Below, one piece after another: positions 1 through 5,043 of a stretch of DNA of 6,323 bases. The position numbers were made by a program, and so were the translations under genes. The stretch comes from Candidatus Limnocylindrales bacterium (GTDB lineage: Bacteria > Chloroflexota > Limnocylindria > Limnocylindrales > CSP1-4): contig JARLHH010000382.1 of assembly GCA_031292335.1 (NCBI GenBank), positions 1 to 6,323 on the forward strand, in the 5' to 3' direction. Each line of letters begins with the position of its first letter. The stretch's first letter is position 1. The notes under the pieces were generated by a model, which ran no database searches, was not told where the DNA came from, and saw only the letters and a list, made by a program, of their open reading frames with translations.

Positions 1-1075
1 CGGCGGTGAGCTGCGCCGCGGGGCGGAGGCCGTCGAGGGCACGCCGTTCCGCCGCGACGCGCCGGGAGCGGCCCGTCACCTCGCGGCTCGCCGCCTCGTC
101 GAGCCGCCACCTGCGGGCCCGGAGCGCGGCCAGAACGTCGGCGCGGTCGGGCACGCAGACCTCCGCGGCCGCGGACGGGGTCGGCGCCCGCAGGTCGGCC
201 ACGAAATCCGCCAGGGTCACGTCCGTCTCGTGACCGACACCGCTCACAACGGGTACCGGGTAGGCGGCGATGGCCCGCACGACCCGCTCGTCGTTGAAGG
301 CGAACAGGTCCTCCAGCGAGCCTCCCCCGCGCGCGACGATCACGCAGCCGGGCGCGTCCGCCGCCCGGCCCGACTCGCGGCAGAACGCGTCGTAGCGGGC
401 CAGGCGGCCCAGCGCCGCCACGATGCTCTCCGCGGCCCCGTCGCCCTGGACCCGGCAGGCGCTCACGACCAGCGTGACGAGCGGCCAGCGCCGCGCCAGC
501 ACGCGGCGGATGTCGTGGATGACCGCGCCGGAGAGGCTGGTCACGACCCCGATCGTGGCCGGCCGCGCGGGCAATGAACGCTTCCGGCGCGCCTCGAACA
601 GTCCCTCGGCCGCCAGGCGCGCCTTGGTCTGCTCGAAGCGGAGGGCGAGGTCGCCGAAGCCGGCCGGCTGGATCGCCGCCACGTAGCACTGGTAGACGCC
701 CTGCGCGTCGAAGACGTCGATACGGCCGTGGACGACGACGCGCATCCCGGTCTGCGGCTCGAACGCGCTCGCCTGGCGCTCCTCGCGGAAGAAGACGCAG
801 GCGAGCTGGCTCTTCTCGTCGCGAAGCGTGAAGTAGGCATGGCCCGCGGAGCTGACCGTGACGCGGCCAACCTCGCCCTCCACCCAGAGATCGGCCAGCC
901 GACGATCCTCGCGCAGCGCGTCGCGCACCACGTGGGTGACCTCGGTGACCCCCAGCACGCGGAGCCCAAATGCCCCGGCGGGTTGGTCCGAGCCGGCTCG
1001 TCCGGCCGGGCGGCCGCCCACGTCCAGCGCATCCCAGCTTGGCAGCGCCCAGTCGGGCGGCTCGCTGCCGGGCAC
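1..1075 (-). CDS. xseA: Exodeoxyribonuclease VII large subunit (partial, C-terminus beyond the window)
   Basis: Catalytic subunit of exonuclease VII, a cytoplasmic nuclease that degrades single-stranded DNA from both ends and works with several copies of the small subunit XseB. The 358 codons present show an N-terminal OB-fold ssDNA-binding domain (about residues 40-137, with LWVEGEV at 63-69 and HAYFTLRDE at 79-87) and then the XseA nuclease domain: GVVTS at 176-180, HDI with D188, ARGGGSLEDLFAFND with R249, and SGVGHETDVTLADF with H282 and D285, ending in LRAPTPSAAAE. These correspond to E. coli D155, R205, H238 and D241, so the active site looks intact. The coiled-coil C-terminus lies off the left edge. 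The start is uncertain: GTG at 1073-1075 is the longest clear of efp, whereas GTG at 956-958 (VLGVTEV) gives the N-terminus usual for the family; neither has a good Shine-Dalgarno. It follows efp by 38 bases. xseB is often the next gene in other bacteria, but that region is not visible. Confidence 0.93.
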   Translation of the reverse strand, partial: MPGSEPPDWALPSWDALDVGGRPAGRAGSDQPAGAFGLRVLGVTEVTHVVRDALREDRRLADLWVEGEVGRVTVSSAGHAYFTLRDEKSQLACVFFREERQASAFEPQTGMRVVVHGRIDVFDAQGVYQCYVAAIQPAGFGDLALRFEQTKARLAAEGLFEARRKRSLPARPATIGVVTSLSGAVIHDIRRVLARRWPLVTLVVSACRVQGDGAAESIVAALGRLARYDAFCRESGRAADAPGCVIVARGGGSLEDLFAFNDERVVRAIAAYPVPVVSGVGHETDVTLADFVADLRAPTPSAAAEVCVPDRADVLAALRARRWRLDEAASREVTGRSRRVAAERRALDGLRPAAQLTA

Positions 1076-1113
1076 GGGCGGTGGCCGACGCGATCCGACG
1101 CGTGCCGCGGCCG

Positions 1114-1671
1114 CTACAGGCGGGTCTGGTACTCGCCGGTGCGGGTGTCGACCCGGATCGTGTCGCCCTCGACCACGAAGAGGGGAACCTGCACGATCAG
1201 GCCGGTCTCCGTGGTGGCCGCCTTGCGGGCACCGGTCGCCGTGTCGCCCGCAAAGCCCGGCTCCGTCTCGGTCACCAGGAGGTCCACCGTGATCGGCAGC
1301 TCCACGCCCAGCGTCTCCGTCTCGTAGCTGATCCGGTCCAGCAGCATGCCGTCCTTCATGTAGTTGACGGCGTCGTCCAGCTCGGACGCGCTGAGGTGGA
1401 ACTGCTCGTACGACTCCATCTCCATGAAGTGGAAGTCGTCGCCGTCGCGGTACATGAACTGGATCGGGCGCCGGTCCAGCTGGGCGCGCGGCCACTTCTC
1501 GCCCGCCTGGAAGGACTTCTCGACGGTGGAGCCCTTCTTGACGTTCTTGAGCTTGATCCGGACCTGGGCCGAGCCGCGGCCCATCTTGATGTGGTGGTAG
1601 TCGAGAATCTGCCAGAGGTCGCCGTCGAGCTCGATGACGACGCCCTTGCGCAGCTCACCGGTGGAGATCAT
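1114..1671 (-). CDS. efp: Elongation factor P (EF-P)
   Basis: Translation factor that binds between the ribosomal P and E sites and promotes peptide-bond formation when ribosomes stall on consecutive prolines. The 185-residue product is full length (E. coli EF-P is 188). Domain I (about 1-65) opens with STGELRKG and carries the tip loop HHIKMGRGSAQVRIKLKN; the OB domains follow, with FMYRDGDDFHFME at about 72-84 and the C-terminal signature region LPITVDLLVTETEPG near 125-139, ending VEGDTIRVDTRTGEY. The tip residue, where other EF-Ps carry a modified lysine or rhamnosylated arginine, is R32; the nearby K29 could be an alternative. The ATG at 1669-1671 is supported by a purine-rich Shine-Dalgarno at 1678-1684. 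The gene is separated from the upstream peptidase gene by 123 bases and may have its own promoter. Association of efp with M24 peptidase and xseA genes is common in bacteria. Identity is secure; the modification state is unknown. Confidence 0.98.
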   Translation of the reverse strand: MISTGELRKGVVIELDGDLWQILDYHHIKMGRGSAQVRIKLKNVKKGSTVEKSFQAGEKWPRAQLDRRPIQFMYRDGDDFHFMEMESYEQFHLSASELDDAVNYMKDGMLLDRISYETETLGVELPITVDLLVTETEPGFAGDTATGARKAATTETGLIVQVPLFVVEGDTIRVDTRTGEYQTRL

Positions 1672-1677
1672 GCGGGG

Positions 1678-1684
1678 CTCCCTC
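1678..1684 (-). promoter_or_regulatory. Shine-Dalgarno site of efp
   Basis: On the minus strand the sequence GAGGGAG lies 6 bases before the efp ATG (1669-1671). It is the clearest ribosome binding site near an isolated start in the window and fixes the efp start. Confidence 0.7.
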
Positions 1685-1739
1685 GGGGGCCGGCGGGAAC
1701 GGGCGGACGCCGGCGCGGGTGATCATGTTGGTCGCCCTG

Positions 1740-1748
1740 ATCGTACCA
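1740..1748 (-). promoter_or_regulatory. efp: Possible extended -10 promoter element for efp
   Basis: In the 123-base gap before efp the minus strand reads TGGTACGAT. This is a TGn extended -10 followed by TACGAT, which matches 4 of 6 bases of TATAAT and lies about 70 bases before the efp start. No convincing -35 hexamer is present at 16-18 bases upstream, so this is a weak candidate based on position and the TGn element only. Confidence 0.25.
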
Positions 1749-1755
1749 GACGAGG

Positions 1756-1794
1756 CCGTCCCGATCGTCGCGTGCTGCCTGCCCGCCGGGACGG
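1756..1794. repeat. Inverted repeat directly after the peptidase stop codon (hairpin, possible weak terminator)
   Basis: The 8-base arms CCGTCCCG (1756-1763) and CGGGACGG (1787-1794) are perfect reverse complements separated by 23 bases. The right arm touches the TGA stop (1795-1797) of the upstream peptidase gene, so in the minus-strand transcript the stem forms immediately after that gene ends. All-but-one GC stem pairs make it stable, but the loop is large and no U-run follows, so it is not a classical intrinsic terminator. It could terminate weakly, protect the mRNA 3' end, or be chance in GC-rich DNA. Confidence 0.4.
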
Positions 1795-3003
1795 TCAGCC
1801 GACGACCAGGACCTCCCGCGGGAAGCGGGTCAGGCGTTCCACGCGGCGCGCCGCCACGTCGAGCAGGACCAGGTCCTCGATCCTGACCCCGGTGCGGCCC
1901 TCCAGGTAGATCCCGGGCTCCACCGAGAATACTGTTGGGCTGGGCAGCGGCGTCTCCGGCGCCACGCGCGACAGCGAGGGCAGCTCGTGCGTCGCCAGGC
2001 CGATCCCGTGCCCGGTGCCGTGGCCGAAGTGACCGCCGTGGCCGGCCGCGACGATGACGCCGCGGGCCGCGCCGTCGGCCGTCCGGCCGTCCGGCACGCG
2101 GCCGGCCGCGACCTCGTCCTCGAGGTAGGCGATCGAGGCGGACTGCGCCCGCGCCACGAGCTCGTAGACGGCGAGGTCACGGGCTCGCGGCTCGCCGACG
2201 AACAACGTCCGGGTCATGTCGCTGCGGTAGCCGGCCACCTGGGCCCCGAAGTCGAACAGCAGGACCACGCCGGCACGGATGCGCCGCGCCCCCGGGGAGC
2301 CGTGCGGAAGCGCCGCACCCGGGCCCGCCAGGGCCGCGACGTCGAAGGCAAGCGCCTCGGCGCCGCCCTCCCGCATGAGCACCTCCAGGCGCCAGGCCAG
2401 CTTCGCCTCCGTGAGCCCGGGCCGGATCTCCGAAAGGAGGGCTGCCAGGGCCCGGTCGGCGACCGCGCAGGCGGCCTCGATCCGCTCGACCTCGGCGGGT
2501 TCCTTCACGGCCCGGTCCGCGTCCACCCACGCCTCGGCCGGCACCAGCTCCACCCTGGGCGCGGCCGCTGCCAGCTCGCCCCACAGCGCGTGGCTGAGAT
2601 CGGCCGCGGGCACGGCCACCCGCCGCGCCCCGATCGAGGCGCACAGCTCCGCCCAGCGCGCGGCGAGGTCGTAGGTCACCGGCTCGATGCGGGCATCCGG
2701 CGCCTCGTGCCGCGCCTGGATCGTGTACCGGCTGTCGGCCAGCACGACCACCGCGTCGCCCGAGACGAGGAAGCGCCCGGAGTGGCCGGCCACCTTCTCC
2801 TCGCCCTCCCCGAGGGCCACGCCCGCCAGGTAGCGGATCTCCTCGCGGCGCAGGCCGAAGTAGGCGTCGATCCCGCTGGCCGCCAGCCTCGCCCGCAGGC
2901 GGGCCAGCCGGACGGGGCGGGCGGCGCGGTCGGCTTCCTCCCAGGCCCGGCGTCGAGCCGCGGACGCGGGAGGCGCGAAGTCGGCCGGGATGGGGCGGCG
3001 CAT
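1795..3003 (-). CDS. M24B-family Xaa-Pro peptidase (aminopeptidase P / prolidase type)
   Basis: Predicted cytoplasmic dinuclear-metal peptidase that removes an N-terminal residue preceding proline (aminopeptidase P) or splits Xaa-Pro dipeptides (prolidase). The 402-residue product has a creatinase-like N-terminal domain (about 31-160, with IDAYFGLRREEIRYLAG at 45-61 and VVVLADSRYT at 85-94) and a pita-bread catalytic domain (about 172-395). All five expected metal ligands are visible: D251 (LLFDFGA), D262 (YRSDMTRT), H332 (GHGIGLATHE), E362 (SVEPGIY) and E376 (VRIEDLVLL). Accessory histidines H234 (LPHG), H328 and H339 match those of E. coli PepP. The ATG at 3001-3003 is chosen because it sits 4 bases after the mltG stop; an upstream in-frame ATG at 3046-3048 would overlap mltG by about 40 bases. 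No strong Shine-Dalgarno is visible, which fits translational coupling. Sequence alone cannot separate aminopeptidase P from prolidase, so no symbol is given. Confidence 0.95.
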   Translation of the reverse strand: MRRPIPADFAPPASAARRRAWEEADRAARPVRLARLRARLAASGIDAYFGLRREEIRYLAGVALGEGEEKVAGHSGRFLVSGDAVVVLADSRYTIQARHEAPDARIEPVTYDLAARWAELCASIGARRVAVPAADLSHALWGELAAAAPRVELVPAEAWVDADRAVKEPAEVERIEAACAVADRALAALLSEIRPGLTEAKLAWRLEVLMREGGAEALAFDVAALAGPGAALPHGSPGARRIRAGVVLLFDFGAQVAGYRSDMTRTLFVGEPRARDLAVYELVARAQSASIAYLEDEVAAGRVPDGRTADGAARGVIVAAGHGGHFGHGTGHGIGLATHELPSLSRVAPETPLPSPTVFSVEPGIYLEGRTGVRIEDLVLLDVAARRVERLTRFPREVLVVG

Positions 3004-3007
3004 CCGT

Positions 3008-4411
3008 TCAGTTCCCGTACTTCGCGATGTTGGCGAGATGCTCGGCATACGTCCTGGCGAAGACCGTCGTGCCGTCCTTCTTGGCCAGGAAGAAGAGGTA
3101 GCCGCCCCGCGTGTCCGGGTTCAAGGCCGCATCGATGGACGTCACGGTCGGCGTGCAGATGGGCCCCGGCGGGAGGCCCTTGGTGGTGTACGTGTTGTAG
3201 GCGGCGATGGCCGCCGGGATGCTCGCCGGGAGCGGCGCCTGCAGCGGGGCCCAGAAGACGTAGCTGACCCATTTCGCGATCGGCAGCCTGGCCAGCTGGA
3301 GCGTGTCGTTCACGTAGAGGACGGTGGGATCGGAGCCCAGGAAGCCGGCCGCCTCGGTGTGCGGGTTGATCCGGTTCTGGAGGACGCCGGCGATCTTCGG
3401 CTTCTCCGAGTCCAGCCGCGCCTCCTGCTCCACGATGGACGCCATGGTCAGGACCTGGGTCCAGGTGAGGCCCCGGGAGGCCGGCACCTTCATGCGTGCC
3501 GGCCCCACGCTCGTGATGAACTGGTCCAGCATCATCCGTACCAGGTCATCCGGCGTGGAGTCGGGCAGGAGCTGGTAGTCGCCCGCGGCCAGGTACCCCT
3601 CCAGCGTTCCTCCCTTCGGGATCTGCAGCCAGGGGTAGTCCCTGAGGAGCGAGGCCGGCGGGCTGCGGACCAGGTCCAGGAATGCCTGGGCCGACATCGT
3701 GAGGCCGGCGATGCCGCGGTCTGCCGGCTTCGCCTCGATCAGGGCGGCGATCTGCTCCAGGCGCAGGCCGGTGCGGATCGAGAGCGTCACGTAGGCCACG
3801 GGTGGCGGTGGCGGCGTGAGGAGCGCCGTGGCGAGCTGGTCGGGCGTCATCGTCTGCCGGACCACGAAGCTGCCCGCCTGGTAGCTCGTGGTCACCCTCC
3901 GTTCCACGGAGACGAGCACGAACGCCTGCGCATTCCGGAGCACGCCGGTGGCGACCAGCCGGTCGGCGATCGTGACGGCGGTGTCGCCCGGCTGGACCAC
4001 GAACGTCACGTCCGTCGCGTCGGAGCCTGCCGGCTCCGTCAGGGCTGGCCCGAGATCCTCGCGGACCATGTCGGCCACGAACCCGATCCCGAGCGCGCTG
4101 GGGTTCTCGCCCGCCATGCCGGCGACGAAGCCGCGCACGATGGGACGCCCGACCGTCGCGAGCACGACCAGGACCAGCCCCGCGGCGACCAGCAGGAACG
4201 CTGCAAAGCGGAGCAGGCCGCCGCCGGTCCCGCCGCCTCTCCGCCGGGCCAGCTCCGACGAGGAGACCGTGCCGGAGCGACGCGCCCTGATGCCCGCCGA
4301 ACTTGACGTCCCGGTATCGTCGACGGCCTCGCCGGGGCGGTGCGCCATCGACGGTCGCTCGGTCGCGAACCCATCGTCGTCCCGGGGGTTGCCGCCTCGG
4401 CGGATCGTCAT
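3008..4411 (-). CDS. mltG: Endolytic transglycosylase MltG (YceG family)
   Basis: Inner-membrane lytic transglycosylase that cuts nascent peptidoglycan glycan strands and is thought to set their length. The 467-residue product has a polar, Arg/Ser/Gly-rich cytoplasmic N-terminus (1-64), one transmembrane helix (about 66-87), a linker, a LysM-like subdomain (about 135-200, FVVQPGDTAVTIADRL), and the YceG catalytic domain. SIVEQE at 325-330 contains the likely catalytic glutamate E328 (E. coli E218); further signatures are GVLQNRI, SDPTVLYV (360-367), AYNTYTTKGLPPGPI (404-418) and the C-terminal YLFFLAKKDGTTVFARTYAEHLANIAKY. The family's usual LEGYLFPDTY is altered to LEGYLAAGDYQL (270-281). 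Residues 200-204 are five consecutive prolines. The protein is longer than E. coli MltG (340) because of the cytoplasmic and linker regions. Its ATG overlaps the ruvX stop as ATGA and has a GAGGA site 6 bases upstream; the peptidase gene follows after 4 bases. Confidence 0.96.
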   Translation of the reverse strand: MTIRRGGNPRDDDGFATERPSMAHRPGEAVDDTGTSSSAGIRARRSGTVSSSELARRRGGGTGGGLLRFAAFLLVAAGLVLVVLATVGRPIVRGFVAGMAGENPSALGIGFVADMVREDLGPALTEPAGSDATDVTFVVQPGDTAVTIADRLVATGVLRNAQAFVLVSVERRVTTSYQAGSFVVRQTMTPDQLATALLTPPPPPVAYVTLSIRTGLRLEQIAALIEAKPADRGIAGLTMSAQAFLDLVRSPPASLLRDYPWLQIPKGGTLEGYLAAGDYQLLPDSTPDDLVRMMLDQFITSVGPARMKVPASRGLTWTQVLTMASIVEQEARLDSEKPKIAGVLQNRINPHTEAAGFLGSDPTVLYVNDTLQLARLPIAKWVSYVFWAPLQAPLPASIPAAIAAYNTYTTKGLPPGPICTPTVTSIDAALNPDTRGGYLFFLAKKDGTTVFARTYAEHLANIAKYGN

Positions 4412-5043
4412 GCGGGGTCCTCGTGCGGGGCGGAACCGGGCCCCGATGTCCCCGGCGCTCCTGAGGCGGAGCCGCCGCCATGAGCCGGGGGCGCCTCAAG
4501 GGTACCCGACTCGCCCGCGCCGGCTGGTGCGGGCGCTCGTTGGAGTTCCGGCGGTCGGTCCGCGTGCGACGCGCCGACCTGCTCGCCGGGGCGCCCGAGC
4601 ACCCGGGCTGCCAGCTCTTCCTCCAGGATCACCGGGGCCGCCTCCCGGTCGATCCTGGCGCGTTTGGGGGCAGGCCGGGCCGGGCGGGGCGGGCCGCCCG
4701 ACGGGCCGCGCTTCGCCGGCCCCACCCGACCTTCCGCCACGTGGCTGGAGAGCCGTTCGTCGCGGAGCGTGACCGGCAACCCCGTGGCTGCCGCGACGGC
4801 GACGGCCCACGCTCGCGCGGCGACTGCCGCGCGGCCCTCGCCGCCGGCCAAGTCCAGCGGCAGGCCGACGACCAGCTCCCCGATCCCGTTCGCCTCGACG
4901 ACCCTCACGAGCGCCGTCACGTCCGCGGCCAGCGAGCGACCCCGACCCAGCGTGGCGAGCGGTCGGGCCCGGAGCGCGCCGGGCTCGGCGACCGCCAGGC
5001 CGATCCGCCGGGTTCCGAGGTCGACGCCCAGCAGCCGCCTCAT
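4408..5043 (-). CDS. ruvX: RuvX/YqgF-family Holliday junction resolvase-like nuclease with extended C-terminus
   Basis: RNase H-fold nuclease; family members (YqgF/RuvX) are implicated in 16S rRNA 5' pre-processing and in Holliday junction resolution. The conserved core occupies about residues 3-150: LLGVDLGTRRIGLAV with D8, the VVGLPLDLAGGEG segment (58-70), RDERLSS with D95 and E96, and RIDREAAPVIL with D132, so the acidic active site is complete. Two parts are unusual. A Pro/Arg/Gly-rich stretch (about 106-129) sits between the DER motif and D132, and a low-complexity Ala/Gly/Pro/Ser tail (about 152-211) follows the fold. The total of 211 residues compares with about 138-150 for typical members. 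The ATG at 5041-5043 is chosen because it directly precedes MRRLLGVDLG and overlaps the upstream stop as ATGA; the longer in-frame ATG at 5152-5154 would lie deep inside the upstream gene. The 3' end overlaps mltG by 4 bases. Confidence 0.93.
   Translation of the reverse strand: MRRLLGVDLGTRRIGLAVAEPGALRARPLATLGRGRSLAADVTALVRVVEANGIGELVVGLPLDLAGGEGRAAVAARAWAVAVAAATGLPVTLRDERLSSHVAEGRVGPAKRGPSGGPPRPARPAPKRARIDREAAPVILEEELAARVLGRPGEQVGASHADRPPELQRAPAPAGAGESGTLEAPPAHGGGSASGAPGTSGPGSAPHEDPA
4418..4422 (-). promoter_or_regulatory. Shine-Dalgarno site of mltG inside ruvX
   Basis: GAGGA on the minus strand lies 6 bases before the mltG ATG (4409-4411), within the last codons of ruvX. It supports the start that overlaps the ruvX stop and suggests mltG can be translated by coupling and by direct initiation. 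Confidence 0.6.

Noticed and set aside
541..1032. 163-residue minus-strand open frame
   Set aside because: It is a shifted frame of xseA; the true frame gives the OB domain and HDI, GGGSLEDL and GHETD motifs, while this one is Ser/Arg/Ala low complexity.
1763..1768. -35 promoter hexamer upstream of the TACGAT candidate
   Set aside because: At the expected 17-base spacing the minus strand reads ACGATC, matching only two of six TTGACA bases, so no -35 element is claimed.
2039..2113. Repeated GGCCGGCCGCGAC about 60 bases apart within the peptidase gene
   Set aside because: Both copies lie inside coding sequence and arise from Ala/Ala/Gly-type codons in GC-rich DNA; there is no further repeat structure.
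1987..3267. 426-residue open frame on the plus strand
   Set aside because: It lies antisense to the clear M24 peptidase gene and part of mltG; its composition (Arg, Gly, His, Pro-rich, no recognisable motif) is what GC-rich third positions produce on the opposite strand.
2990..4306. 438-residue open frame on the plus strand
   Set aside because: It is antisense to mltG, whose motifs and catalytic glutamate are unambiguous. The plus-strand translation shows no domain and is full of Arg/Gly/His typical of shadow frames.
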